Below, piece after piece: positions 49,536 to 59,156 of a stretch of 64,000 nt of DNA. Made by a program: the position numbers and the translations under genes. Source of the DNA: Gordonibacter sp034932485 (GTDB lineage Bacteria > Actinomycetota > Coriobacteriia > Coriobacteriales > Eggerthellaceae). Below the pieces are notes generated by a model. The model was not told the origin of the DNA. It saw only the letters and a program-made list of their open reading frames with translations, and made no database searches. The stretch covers positions 1 to 64,000 of the forward strand of contig JAYFOQ010000021.1 in the NCBI GenBank assembly GCA_034932485.1, read 5' to 3'. Within the stretch, counting starts at the first letter, position 1, and every line of letters starts with the position of its first letter.

Positions 49536-50432
49536 TTAAGCTTCAAGCACGCCTACCTCACGCATAATGGCGGCCAAACGCCTAGACTGCTCTGGGGTAG
49601 CATCTACCAAAGGTAGTCGCACTCCACCCACAGGGAAATCTGCAAGCGCAAGTGCTTCTTTCACAAGAATAGGGTTCGAAGTTTCGAATAACCCCTTCAT
49701 AAGCGGTAGCAAGCCTTCATGGGCTACCAAGGCACCCTCAAAGTCACCCGCCGCGCACAACTCTACGATTTCTTTCATGCGTGCTGGAGCGACGTTACCA
49801 ATAGTAGAAATAACACCATCGCCACCCAATTGCATAAGCTCATATGTAGCGGCATCGTCACCCGAGTACACAGAGAAGCCTTCCGGTGCACCATCAATAA
49901 TGGTCTTGATTTGAGACATATCACCCGAGGCTTCTTTTACCGCAACGATATTAGCGTGCTCATGGGCCAAACGCAGCGTAGTCTCTGCAGTCATGTTTAC
50001 CACACAGCGACCCGGAATGTTGTACAAAATTATTGGCAATTCTACCGAGCTGGCGATAACATCAAAGTGAGCGTAAATACCCTCTTGAGGAGGCTTGCTG
50101 TAATACGGCACTACGCACATAAATCCGTCAACGCCTAGCTTCGCCACATCATGCGCGAAATCGATGGTGTCTGCCGTACAGTTGTCGCCCACATTGGCAA
50201 TAACAGGAACACGATCACCCACTGCTTCTATGACAGCACGAAACAGTTCAATCTTCTGCGGATAAAACACCGTCGGACTCTCGCCTGTCGTACCGGAGAT
50301 AATAAGCGAGTCGCTGCCTCCCTCAACCAACCGCTTTGCCAGCGCCTGAGCGCGATCAAGATCTAAATCGCGGTTCTCGTCGAATGGCGTGACCATAGCC
50401 GGGATCATGCGGCCGAAGCGGGGCTGCGACAT
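49536..50432 (-). CDS. dapA: 4-hydroxy-tetrahydrodipicolinate synthase DapA
   Basis: This 298-residue aldolase condenses pyruvate with aspartate semialdehyde in the DAP/lysine pathway. GTTGESPT, the tyrosine in VVPYYSKPPQEG, the Schiff-base Lys in IVAVKEASGD and PVIANVGDN are all present. The ATG at 50432 follows AAAGGAGACG. dapB lies just upstream on the same strand. Confidence 0.95.
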   Translation of the reverse strand: MSQPRFGRMIPAMVTPFDENRDLDLDRAQALAKRLVEGGSDSLIISGTTGESPTVFYPQKIELFRAVIEAVGDRVPVIANVGDNCTADTIDFAHDVAKLGVDGFMCVVPYYSKPPQEGIYAHFDVIASSVELPIILYNIPGRCVVNMTAETTLRLAHEHANIVAVKEASGDMSQIKTIIDGAPEGFSVYSGDDAATYELMQLGGDGVISTIGNVAPARMKEIVELCAAGDFEGALVAHEGLLPLMKGLFETSNPILVKEALALADFPVGGVRLPLVDATPEQSRRLAAIMREVGVLEA

Positions 50433-50540
50433 ATTCGTCTCCTTTACGTACCGAGCGCAGACTTCTTTAAGGTAACTGCGCACACTTTTCATCGAATGCT
50501 TAAACGCGTATTATGCCACGAACGGGCGTGCGCATAAGGC

Positions 50541-51314
50541 TCACGCCATGAAGTTCTCTAAACCTACAATCAGGCCTGATCTCTCCCCTACACTACGAAT
50601 ACCCAGTAAAACGCCGGGCATGTAAGACGTACGATCCCACGAGTCGTGACGCAGGGTAAGGGTCTGACCCATCGAACCAAACACAACCTCTTGACTTGCC
50701 ACATAACCCATCGAACGCACGGAGTGTACGGGCACGCCTTCAACCAACGCTCCGCGAGCACCTTCGGCGCCCGCAATCTCGGTCTCCTTACCAGGAGCCT
50801 CGCTTGCGCGCCCCCCTCGCGCTTCGGCGATAATCTGAGCCGTGCGCACTGCTGTACCAGAAGGGGCATCTAGCTTATTAGCATGATGGAACTCAATAAC
50901 TTCGGCTTCGGGAAAATAGGGGGCAGCAGCTTTCGCAAACTCCATCATAAGCACCGCGCCAGTTGTAAAGTTCGGTGCATAGAACAGGCATGTACCCACT
51001 GGAGCTAACGAAGCGAGTTCTTCAAGTATATTGTCCGACATACCGGTGGTACCCACAACGCAGTCTACCCCAGCAGGCAACGCAACACGCAAGTTTCCCG
51101 CTACCACTGATGGCTGAGTAAAATCTACCAGCACATCAAACGAAACAGCCGACAAGGCATCCTCGACACATGAGCATATAGGGTAATTAGCATCGGAGGT
51201 AACGCCATGCGGATCAATACCGCAAACAACCTTCATATCGTCAGCTTTTTCAACCGCGTCAACTACCGCCGTACCCATGCGTCCTGCACAACCCGCTACT
51301 GCAACCTTGATCAT
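50541..51314 (-). CDS. dapB: 4-hydroxy-tetrahydrodipicolinate reductase DapB
   Basis: This 257-residue reductase follows DapA in the pathway. The N-terminal nucleotide motif VAVAGCAGRMG and the catalytic EFHHANKLDAPSGTA (E(L/F)HH...K) are clear. The ATG at 51314 follows AAAGGAAA. Its stop lies 108 bases before dapA. Confidence 0.95.
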   Translation of the reverse strand: MIKVAVAGCAGRMGTAVVDAVEKADDMKVVCGIDPHGVTSDANYPICSCVEDALSAVSFDVLVDFTQPSVVAGNLRVALPAGVDCVVGTTGMSDNILEELASLAPVGTCLFYAPNFTTGAVLMMEFAKAAAPYFPEAEVIEFHHANKLDAPSGTAVRTAQIIAEARGGRASEAPGKETEIAGAEGARGALVEGVPVHSVRSMGYVASQEVVFGSMGQTLTLRHDSWDRTSYMPGVLLGIRSVGERSGLIVGLENFMA

Positions 51315-51438
51315 GCTTTTCCTTTCATCTTTCCTTTCGCAGCATCTTACCACGAGCAGACAGATGAAAACTGTTTCGCCAGACGCTTCGACACTTCGAC
51401 GGCAGTATTGACTGGCAACCGTAACCATATCGCAAAAC

Positions 51439-51468
51439 AACGTAGGGCCGCCTAAGCAGCCCTACGTT
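51439..51468 (-). terminator. Terminator after pnp
   Basis: AACGTAGGGC and GCCCTACGTT form a perfect 10-bp stem with a 10-base loop; on the minus strand followed by GTTTTGC. It lies 30 bases after the pnp stop. Confidence 0.7.
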
Positions 51469-51498
51469 ACACAAATTAGTTTTACCGCTGTTTAGAGC

Positions 51499-53715
51499 TT
51501 AGCTGTCATGACGGCGACGTGGAGTACGATTTCCGTTGTCGCTACGGTTGCTGCGACCCGGACGGTTGTCTCGATCATTACGCTCGGGGCGTGGGGCACG
51601 ATCGTCTCGGCGAGGCGCGGAACCTTCGGGGGCTTCAGGCTTGTCTAAGCGATCAAGTGATATCTTGCCCGTCTTCGGATCCACCTCAAGCACTTCCACC
51701 TTAATAACATCGCCCAAGTTCAAAACGTCTTCAACCTTACCCACGCGACCATTCGCCACGCGAGAGATGTGAAGTAGGCCGTCTTTGCCCGGCGTCAGTT
51801 TAATAAACGCACCGAAGTCCTTGATACCTACAACTTCACCATCAAACACTTCGCCCACCTCGGGCTCTTTTACAATCCCGAGAATCATTGCCTTAGCAGC
51901 ATCGCCCGCAGACCCTTCAATTGCGGCAATATGAATGGTGCCGTCTTCCTGAATGTCGATATGCGCACCCGTCTCTTCTTGGATGCCACGAACAACCTTA
52001 CCACCCGAGCCAATGACGTCACGAATTTTGTCAACAGGAATATGAATGGTCTCGATGCGAGGTGCGAACTGTGAGAGGCTCTCACGAGGTTCGGAAATAG
52101 CCTCCAGCATCCCAGCCAAAATATGTGCGCGGCCTTCACTAGCCTGCTTAAGAGCACGAGCAAGTATGTCAACAGACAAACCACGAGCCTTGTTATCCAT
52201 CTGTAACGCCGTAATACCGTTTTCGGTACCACATACCTTAAAGTCCATGTCGCCAAGGAAGTCTTCAATACCCTGAATGTCAGAGAGAATAACAACATCG
52301 TCACCCTCTTTGATAAGTCCCATGGCAATGCCCGAAACGGGCGCCTTGATAGGCACACCAGCATCCATGAGAGCAAGCGTTGAACCACAGGTAGAGGCCA
52401 TGGAAGACGATCCATTTGATTCAAGCACTTCAGACACCACGCGGATGGCGTAGGGGAATTCATCCTCGTTGGGAATCATCGGCAGCAACGCACGCTCTGC
52501 GAGAGCTCCGTGGCCGATTTCGCGACGTTTCGGTGCGCCCATACGACCAGCCTCGCCCGTGCAATACGGCGGGAAGTTGTACTGGTGCATATAACGCTTA
52601 CCTTCGGCCGGATCGATAGTGTCGAGGCGCTGCCATTCGTTCAACATGCCAAGCGTAACAATAGAGAGCGCTTGCGTTTGACCGCGCTGAAAAAGACCCG
52701 AACCGTGTACACGAGGAAGGTAACCCGGCACAATGTGTAGCGGACGAATATCCTCAGGCCGACGACCATCAGCACGCTCGCCCGTCTCGATAACCATGGC
52801 ACGCATGGCTTTCTTCTCAAGCTTTTTGAGAGCAGCAGAAATATCGCCCTTCCATGCAGCACGCTCTTCATCGGAGAACTGTTCAGCCTTAATGCGATTT
52901 TTAAGCTCTTCGACTTTACCCATGCGAGCTTGTTTTTCGCCATCACGCAACGCTGCAGCCATCTCTGTCTCAAAGACAGCAATACGCTCCGCGATGGACG
53001 GATCGGCCACATGGACCGGCCATTCAACTGGCTGAATGTCTGCGCGGTCGAGGAAACGCTGTTGAACCTCGCAAAACGCAGCGATAGCTTCCTGTCCAAA
53101 CGTCATAGCTGCCAGCATATCGTCTTCAGAAATCTCGTTGGCACCAGCTTCAACCATGGAGATATAGTCTGCGGTACCAGCAATGGTGAGTTCGAGATCG
53201 GAAGCCTCAGCCTCGGCAAAGGTGGGGTTAACAATAAACGCACCCGTCTCGGTATTGCGAGCGATACGTACACAGGCGGCCGGGCCATCAAAAGGCGCCG
53301 CACCTAGCATAAGGGCAGCACTTGCACCCATAACACAAATTGTGTCGGGCGGGTTCACGCCATCCACCACAAACGTGGTGGCAACCACATGCACTTCACG
53401 CTTAAAACCGTCAACAAAGCCAGGGCGAATGGGACGGTCAATCATACGAGCCGTGAGCGTACCTTTGTCCGAAGGACGTGCTTCGCGCTTCAAGTAGCCA
53501 CCGGGAATACGACCCACTGCATACATTTTCTCGATGAAATCGACGGTAAGGGGAAAGAAGTCGTAGTCCTTCTCCTGGCCGATAACAGCCGTAACAAGCA
53601 CGGTCGTGTCGCCCTGAGAGACCAGCACGGAGCCGGTTGCCTGCTTGGCCAACTCACCCGTCTCCAGGCGGTACTGCTTGCCATACAGCTCAAACGATTC
53701 GACGATTTTTTCCAT
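51499..53715 (-). CDS. pnp: Polyribonucleotide nucleotidyltransferase (PNPase)
   Basis: This 738-residue exoribonuclease has two RNase PH domains (KREARPSDKGTLTARMIDRPIRPGF; FSNGSSSMASTCGSTLALMDAGVPI-like region), a KH domain (IRDVIGSGGKVVRGIQEETGAHIDIQEDGTI) and an S1 domain (GEVFDGEVVGIKDFGAFIKLTPGKDGLLHIS). The tail is Arg/Asp/Asn-rich and repetitive (RPERNDRDNRPGRSNRSDNG). It follows rpsO, the conserved rpsO-pnp pair. The ATG at 53715 has only a weak AAAGAAAG site. Confidence 0.95.
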   Translation of the reverse strand: MEKIVESFELYGKQYRLETGELAKQATGSVLVSQGDTTVLVTAVIGQEKDYDFFPLTVDFIEKMYAVGRIPGGYLKREARPSDKGTLTARMIDRPIRPGFVDGFKREVHVVATTFVVDGVNPPDTICVMGASAALMLGAAPFDGPAACVRIARNTETGAFIVNPTFAEAEASDLELTIAGTADYISMVEAGANEISEDDMLAAMTFGQEAIAAFCEVQQRFLDRADIQPVEWPVHVADPSIAERIAVFETEMAAALRDGEKQARMGKVEELKNRIKAEQFSDEERAAWKGDISAALKKLEKKAMRAMVIETGERADGRRPEDIRPLHIVPGYLPRVHGSGLFQRGQTQALSIVTLGMLNEWQRLDTIDPAEGKRYMHQYNFPPYCTGEAGRMGAPKRREIGHGALAERALLPMIPNEDEFPYAIRVVSEVLESNGSSSMASTCGSTLALMDAGVPIKAPVSGIAMGLIKEGDDVVILSDIQGIEDFLGDMDFKVCGTENGITALQMDNKARGLSVDILARALKQASEGRAHILAGMLEAISEPRESLSQFAPRIETIHIPVDKIRDVIGSGGKVVRGIQEETGAHIDIQEDGTIHIAAIEGSAGDAAKAMILGIVKEPEVGEVFDGEVVGIKDFGAFIKLTPGKDGLLHISRVANGRVGKVEDVLNLGDVIKVEVLEVDPKTGKISLDRLDKPEAPEGSAPRRDDRAPRPERNDRDNRPGRSNRSDNGNRTPRRRHDS

Positions 53716-53838
53716 AATTTCTTTCTTTCTCTTTGCCTTGCACGCCGTAGTGCGCACAAGCTTCTTCGGACGGGTCCGCTTCCTGTGCAGACGGGCCACG
53801 AGCAAAGACACCCTTGTGCCTTCGACCGTTTATACAAA

Positions 53839-53856
53839 AGCCCGCCGAAGCGGGCT
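53839..53856 (-). terminator. Terminator between rpsO and pnp
   Basis: AGCCCGC, CGAA, GCGGGCT: a 7-bp stem with a 4-base loop. On the minus strand it is followed by TTTGTAT. Partial read-through would let pnp share the rpsO promoter. Confidence 0.75.
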
Positions 53857-53863
53857 CTCGTTG

Positions 53864-54151
53864 CTAGATATTGTCGCGGATGCCGAGCTTCTTAATAAGA
53901 GTTCGGTATTCCTCGATGTTGCCATTCTTAACATACTTAAGAAGACCACGGCGTTTACCGATGAGCATCATGAGCCCTCGACGTGTGTGGTTGTCCTTCT
54001 TGTGCATCTTCAAATGCTCGGTAAGGTTGCGAATGCGCTCCGAAAGGATTGCAATCTGCACCTCGGGGCTACCTGAGTCGCCCTCACCTTTACCGAACTC
54101 TTTGACGAGTTCCTCGGTGCGCTCCTTGCTAATGCTAAGTTTGCTGGCCAT
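53864..54151 (-). CDS. rpsO: 30S ribosomal protein S15
   Basis: This 95-residue protein shows GDSGSPEVQIAILSERIRNLTEHLKMHKKDNHTRRGLMMLIGKRRGLLKYV, the S15 core that binds 16S rRNA. It is a few residues longer than the usual 89. The ATG follows AAAGGTGGAG. It precedes pnp, the standard order. Confidence 0.97.
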   Translation of the reverse strand: MASKLSISKERTEELVKEFGKGEGDSGSPEVQIAILSERIRNLTEHLKMHKKDNHTRRGLMMLIGKRRGLLKYVKNGNIEEYRTLIKKLGIRDNI

Positions 54152-54378
54152 ATCTCCACCTTTCGCGCGACGTACCTTGATAGGTCGCCGTTCATGTGAT
54201 CACATCCGGCCTGGACGCGAACACGTACCATGAGCTCTGTTCTGGGTAAACAAACGGGTGGCGCATGCAAACCAAGAACGAAGCACCTGCGTTTTCGCAG
54301 CCTGTCTATTGTAGACGAAGGTGGGTATGTCGACAAGAGTGCCATAAGCGCAGATCACAGGTTGCGCACAATGAGCCT

Positions 54379-55560
54379 TTATGAGGACGATGAGGGCGCT
54401 TGCTGTATAGAGGCGACGCTCGGTCCCTGAGGAATCCAAATCGTGAACGAGGTAAGACCCGCATCGCTAGTAGCGTAGATGTCACCGCCATGAGCACGCG
54501 CAATTTCGCGTGCAATAGCCAGACCTAACCCTGCTCCACCCGTTGCCGAACCGCGCGAAGCATCGGCACGGAAGAACTTTTCAAAAATGCGTTCCAAATG
54601 TTCGGGCGCCAGTTCGCGTCCTCGGTTAGTAACCGTAAGCTCCCACCACACAAAACCATCCGCACCACACACGAGCCCTGTGCGTATCTTCACCGTAGTA
54701 CCCATATCGGCATAAGCTACGGCATTCTTCAGCACGTTGTTTAGCACACGCGCCACTCGGCCCGCGTCAGCAAACACCGAAAGCTCTTCAGGACCTTCAA
54801 ATACCAATTCAAGCGAACGTCCTTCGGCCACAGGGTAGAATTCATCTACGACCTGGCTCGCAAACAACGCACCATCAAAACGTGAACGCTCGATGGGGAT
54901 AGCCTGCAAATTATAGCGGGTTATTTCAAAGAACTCGTCAAGTAACTCTTCAAGACGATAAGCCTTTGCCAGGGTAATGCCGGTATAACGAGCACGCACA
55001 TCCAGTGGAAGATCGGGGGATTCATCAAGTAGTGTCAAGTAACCGATAATAGAAGTGAGTGGGGTTTTAATGTCGTGCGCTAAATATACTACTAGTTCGT
55101 TTTTACGTTCCTCAGCCGCCTTAGCCGCACGCTCGTTCTGCTCCCCTTCAACCTTTATGCCGTTGAGAAACAAAGCTGTGGGTGCCAATTCACGAGGAAG
55201 AATAATAGGGCCCTCACGCTTAGCCAATACGTCGGATGCTGAATCTAGTAGTAAGTCGAAATAACGCAACGCACGATTGATACCCGCACGTACGACCAGT
55301 ACAATCCCCAGCACAAAGCCAGCTGCCACACACAGCAAAAACAGGCTTGCAATGGCAGAATGCGCGTCATAATTCTGAAAAAATAGATCGTAAATAAAAT
55401 TTGAAGCTACGCTACCAAACGTATACATAAACCCAAAGAAAAACGCTAGGTAAACGATGGAAAATAATACAACATTCACTAACGTACGACGCAGAATAGC
55501 ATTCGAGAGCCTACGAGTCTGGTCTTGCTTGGCCGCTTGCGTGAATGAAGTTGCTTCCAT
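54379..55560 (-). CDS. Sensor histidine kinase (VanS/PhoR-like)
   Basis: This 393-residue kinase has two membrane helices (about 27-55 and 69-92), a short linker and a kinase core: H box YLAHDIKTPLTSIIGYL, N box RVLNNVLKNAVAYA, G1/F/G2 (EKFFRADASRG, GGAGLGLAIAREIARAHGG). VanS proteins share this layout, but no vanHAX genes are near, so the signal is unknown. It lies 33 bases downstream of its response regulator. Confidence 0.92.
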   Translation of the reverse strand: MEATSFTQAAKQDQTRRLSNAILRRTLVNVVLFSIVYLAFFFGFMYTFGSVASNFIYDLFFQNYDAHSAIASLFLLCVAAGFVLGIVLVVRAGINRALRYFDLLLDSASDVLAKREGPIILPRELAPTALFLNGIKVEGEQNERAAKAAEERKNELVVYLAHDIKTPLTSIIGYLTLLDESPDLPLDVRARYTGITLAKAYRLEELLDEFFEITRYNLQAIPIERSRFDGALFASQVVDEFYPVAEGRSLELVFEGPEELSVFADAGRVARVLNNVLKNAVAYADMGTTVKIRTGLVCGADGFVWWELTVTNRGRELAPEHLERIFEKFFRADASRGSATGGAGLGLAIAREIARAHGGDIYATSDAGLTSFTIWIPQGPSVASIQQAPSSSS

Positions 55561-55593
55561 AGCGTTCTCCTTATACTGTGTGTAGACTAGCCA

Positions 55594-56295
55594 CTAGCCA
55601 AGCTTGTAACCTACACCCCATACCGTCTCGACAAATTCACGTGAAGAGTCGATATCAGCAAGCTTTTTGCGAAGATGACGAATATGTACCATAACCGTAT
55701 TGTTACTTTGCACATTCGACTCCTCACCCCACACTTCTTCAAATAGATCGCGTGAGGCAACCGGCCTACCAGAAGCACGCAGTAAACAAGCCAGTATGGC
55801 AAACTCTTTGGGTGTAAGGGCCAACGCTTCGCCATGAAGTGTTGCCGTATATATCTCTTCATCAAGCGTAATTCCCTGCGCTTCAAGCACAGCATATTCG
55901 CCTGCACGTATAGAACTGGATGACACCGCAGTACGTCGTAATCGCGCTCGAGCACGCGCCAAAAGCTCACGGGGCTTAAAGGGCTTTACCACATAATCGT
56001 CGGCACCCAGCTCAAATCCGACCACTTTATCAATCTCTTCATCCTTTGCCGTAAGAAAAATGATGGGCACGGCACTTTTTCGTCGCAATTCCCGACAGCA
56101 AGCAAAGCCATCCATCCCAGGCATCATAATATCGAGTATGACAAGATCGAACGCTTGTTGTTCGGTGGCAGCTAACAAATCGGCAGCAGCATAAAAAGCT
56201 CGAGCCTCAAGACCGTTGCCTACGAGCAGCTGCACCACCAAATCGGCAATTGCTGCCTCATCATCACACACCGCAACACGCTTCGTCTCTCCCAC
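55594..56295 (-). CDS. Response regulator, OmpR/PhoB family (VanR-like)
   Basis: This 233-residue regulator has a receiver domain (CDDE at 10-13, phospho-Asp in VILDIMMPGMDG, conserved KPF) and a winged-helix output domain (LTPKEFAILACLLRASGRPVASRDLFEEVWG ... VMVHIRHLRKKL ... TVWGVGYKL). The GTG start follows AAAGGGTC. It forms a two-component pair with the kinase downstream. Confidence 0.94.
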   Translation of the reverse strand: MGETKRVAVCDDEAAIADLVVQLLVGNGLEARAFYAAADLLAATEQQAFDLVILDIMMPGMDGFACCRELRRKSAVPIIFLTAKDEEIDKVVGFELGADDYVVKPFKPRELLARARARLRRTAVSSSSIRAGEYAVLEAQGITLDEEIYTATLHGEALALTPKEFAILACLLRASGRPVASRDLFEEVWGEESNVQSNNTVMVHIRHLRKKLADIDSSREFVETVWGVGYKLG

Positions 56296-56452
56296 GTCTG
56301 ACCCTTTCCTTCAGCGACAAATGCGTTTTGGCATTTCCTGAAGCTTAATTGTTTTAGAGCCATTGTATCGAGCGCCGTCGAACACTTGTATCAACGTTGG
56401 ATAATATTAAGGAAAACTTAACGTTTTCGTAGCCGTATCTTCGCCCGGTGTC

Positions 56453-56707
56453 CTAGTTTGCCTGGACGCTCTGTGCTTCACGAAGAGCGCAAATCAATTG
56501 GTCGACGCATGACGTTTTACGATTGCCGCAGGTATTGCCTTCCCAAAGTTCGGCAAGTTGATCGACGGTCATACCACGGGAAACTTTCGAGATAGCCTTT
56601 AAATTGCCACTACAGCCACCATCGAATTCAACGTGAGTTACTTTATCTCCATCCAGCTCAACATGGATGGCTCGCGAGCAAACCCCGCGCGGGGTAAAAA
56701 CGTGCAT
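56453..56707 (-). CDS. TSCPD-domain protein (TIGR03905-like)
   Basis: This 84-residue protein has four conserved cysteines: RGVCSRAI, GGCSGNLKAI, GNTCGNRKTSCVDQL. The pattern is that of the small TSCPD family, also found at the end of some ribonucleotide reductases; the function is unknown. The ATG at 56707 follows GAAGGG; the frame from 56725 overlaps recO. It is the last gene of the recO operon. Confidence 0.85.
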   Translation of the reverse strand: MHVFTPRGVCSRAIHVELDGDKVTHVEFDGGCSGNLKAISKVSRGMTVDQLAELWEGNTCGNRKTSCVDQLICALREAQSVQAN

Positions 56708-56721
56708 CGTATTCCCTTCAA

Positions 56722-57492
56722 TCAAAATAGGCCACAGGTAAACAAAAAATTAAGCGATTTTAAGTTTACGCCAACGTGCTCACGTGTCCACTGCTGACAA
56801 AATCGCAGCACCGTAAACGACGTAGACAAATCAATATCCCTTTTGGATATCTCAGCAAAAGTCGAACCAAGAAGCATCTTGCACCAGCTAAGGGTACTGG
56901 CAGGAACCGCAATAGCTTCCATCTGCGAACGACAGACACCACACACAACGCCTCCCTCTCGGTAAGACACAAATATCAACCGATCGGGGCTATCGAGTGT
57001 AATCTCACTACCACAGCCGACACACGAGACCAAGCTAGGACGCAGACCCGAGAGAGCAAGCGCTTTTAAGAGGTGTGCGGCACAGAGTGAGGGAGCCTGA
57101 TTGGCGCTTGCTGTGTTAAGGCATACTAGGGCAGCTTGCGTCAGCGCAAAAAGACGGGGAGCCTCCAAGCCATCTTGCGTCACGCGATCCAGCAACTCAA
57201 CCATCGGCGCTGCACAAGCAGTGTGCTCTATATCGCGACGAATGCGCTCATTGCTGGCAACAAGACGTGCTTCCGTTACCACATCAAGGTTACGACCCTT
57301 TGAGCACAGCACGTCCGCAACCGAATACAACTCGAGGCGCGCCGCAAATGAACTCGAAGGCTTGCGGGCCCCCTTTGCGACGACGCGCATCTGTGAACCA
57401 TCCTCGGCAAGCATGGTAACAACAAGGTCGCTCTCCCCGAGCTTTGTCTTGCGCAGCACAATGGCGCGCGCCTTATACGTTGCGCTCGCCAC
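56722..57492 (-). CDS. recO: DNA repair protein RecO
   Basis: This 256-residue protein loads RecA with RecR. It has an N-terminal OB fold (YKARAIVLRKTKLGESDLVVTMLAEDGSQMRVVAKGARK) and a C-terminal helical domain with a zinc-binding pair CVGCG ... CGVC. The start is a GTG. It lies between the PASTA protein and the TSCPD gene, in the usual era-recO neighbourhood. Confidence 0.93.
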   Translation of the reverse strand: MASATYKARAIVLRKTKLGESDLVVTMLAEDGSQMRVVAKGARKPSSSFAARLELYSVADVLCSKGRNLDVVTEARLVASNERIRRDIEHTACAAPMVELLDRVTQDGLEAPRLFALTQAALVCLNTASANQAPSLCAAHLLKALALSGLRPSLVSCVGCGSEITLDSPDRLIFVSYREGGVVCGVCRSQMEAIAVPASTLSWCKMLLGSTFAEISKRDIDLSTSFTVLRFCQQWTREHVGVNLKSLNFLFTCGLF

Positions 57493-57498
57493 AGGCCG

Positions 57499-59034
57499 CT
57501 ATGCAATACTGACGATGTTGTTGGCATCATCCCACGTAATGGTACCGCTCTTTTGCTTGGCTGAACCGGTTACCGTTTCCCCATCAAGCGTAGTTACCGC
57601 GCGTCCCGTGATAGTGAACGACGTTTGATTGTGGCCCGTGTATGATACGGCATCCACCGAAGCAATGCGATAGGTAGTGCCCCCAAGACTGATGGTACCA
57701 ACACTTGCCAAATAATCCTTAGCAATAGGCACTAGTACACTGGAGCGAGATACGGCCACGTTCATGGTTACCGTCGAGCCAGAAGCAAGCTTTGCTCCCG
57801 CGGCAGGATCTATACTTACCACCAAGCCCTCGGTTACTTCCTCGGTGTAATAGTACTGCACATTAGCCTTATACGAGGCCGCCTCAAGTGCGGCTACCGC
57901 CTCAGCGTTCGGCTTACCGATAACGTCAGGCACCGTATAAGGTACAGCAACTGTTACCTCAATCGGCGTTGAGGCCTTTGCTTTCTGACCCACAGCGGGT
58001 TCGAGAGAAAGCACCGTTCCTTCTGCATTATCAGACTTCACTTCCGCGAAGGCTACATGATCGAAACCAGCTTCATTTAGAAGCTTACCCGCCTCGTCTC
58101 TTGTCTTACCAACCACATCAGGAATCGTACGGGGAATCGCCACCTGAAGCACTACTTCGGTACCTTTCTCGGCACGAGCACCTCCCGTTGGATCCATAAA
58201 GAGCACGAGCCCCTCTGGCTCATCTGATTTAACTTGCACTGAACGAACAACAAAACCCTTTTCTTCCAACTGGAAGGTAGCGTCGGCTTGCGTCATGCCT
58301 ACTACACTGGGCAGCATTTTCCCGCCCCATAATTCCATCTGATAAGTTACGCCCACCGCTACCGCTGCAGCAACAATCAGCACAGCTGCCACTATAGCGA
58401 CAATACGTCCTTTGCTGTGTTTTTTTTCATTCGGATCAGGAGCGCGGAATTCCTTTTGTTTTGGTGCCGGCGCGTCCTCAATACGCGGCATCTCCATCGT
58501 TCCTCCCGAACGCCAAGCTGATTGCGGTGGTACATAGCCCGCATCGACGAGACATTCGTCCAGACCAGAAAGATCGGCAGTTACCGAAGCGTCGAGATTT
58601 TGACGCTTCTCAACACCGGCAGGCTCCTCCTGCGCATCTTCATTGATGTCAATATCATCAAAAGTAAATTCATTACCATCTTCATCAACGTCAACTCCCA
58701 CAATGCCAATCACCGGAAGCCGAGAGGGGTCTAACGGCCCTGAACCCTGCATCGAACGCGACACAGCAGACTGAGTAGACTGTGATGCAGATCGCTCTTC
58801 ATTTACAGCCAGCTCAACCTCTTCCGAAGACTCATCCTCCTCGGAAGAATCGTTAATAACGGCAGCTTCGACAAGAGCAGCTTCTTCAGTTGTATCTGAC
58901 GAAACAGCACGCAGCGCTTCGTCGCTTGTTGACGCAGCAGCTACGGCCGCCATGCGGCCAGTAAGAGGAAATCCGCACTCATTGCAGAATTTGGCACCCT
59001 CTTTATTGTCAGATTGGCAGTTCGGACAGATCAT
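57499..59034 (-). CDS. Zinc-ribbon, single-pass membrane protein with three PASTA domains
   Basis: This 511-residue protein starts with a zinc ribbon (MICPNCQSDNKEGAKFCNECG), continues with an acidic disordered stretch of about 170 residues, one membrane helix (IVAIVAAVLIVAAAVAVGVTY, near 235) and three extracellular PASTA repeats beginning PSVVGMTQADA, IPDVVGKTRDEA and VPDVIGKPNAEA, then a beta-rich tail. PASTA domains bind muropeptides or beta-lactams, usually on Ser/Thr kinases or PBPs; there is no kinase here. The ATG at 59034 follows GAGGGAG. It lies between era and recO. Confidence 0.85.
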   Translation of the reverse strand: MICPNCQSDNKEGAKFCNECGFPLTGRMAAVAAASTSDEALRAVSSDTTEEAALVEAAVINDSSEEDESSEEVELAVNEERSASQSTQSAVSRSMQGSGPLDPSRLPVIGIVGVDVDEDGNEFTFDDIDINEDAQEEPAGVEKRQNLDASVTADLSGLDECLVDAGYVPPQSAWRSGGTMEMPRIEDAPAPKQKEFRAPDPNEKKHSKGRIVAIVAAVLIVAAAVAVGVTYQMELWGGKMLPSVVGMTQADATFQLEEKGFVVRSVQVKSDEPEGLVLFMDPTGGARAEKGTEVVLQVAIPRTIPDVVGKTRDEAGKLLNEAGFDHVAFAEVKSDNAEGTVLSLEPAVGQKAKASTPIEVTVAVPYTVPDVIGKPNAEAVAALEAASYKANVQYYYTEEVTEGLVVSIDPAAGAKLASGSTVTMNVAVSRSSVLVPIAKDYLASVGTISLGGTTYRIASVDAVSYTGHNQTSFTITGRAVTTLDGETVTGSAKQKSGTITWDDANNIVSIA

Positions 59035-59156
59035 GTTCCACGGCTCCCTCATGCGCGACGGTCTCACTTTTGTATTGTAACGGAAAATGAGCGCACATAA
59101 TGGCGCATCCGTTCGATCCCCGTTTTCGTAACAATACCTGCAAGAATAGAGGAGCC

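Noticed and set aside
51499..53811. Many long antisense frames over pnp, ftsK, rnj and the reductase genes
   Set aside because: These are shadows of the codon structure of the real genes: no ribosome sites, no recognisable domains, unlikely amino-acid composition.
54379..56295. VanRS vancomycin resistance
   Set aside because: The two-component pair resembles VanRS in layout, but no vanH, vanA/B or vanX-like genes are nearby. The VanZ-like protein at 230-913 is unlinked and of a broad family.
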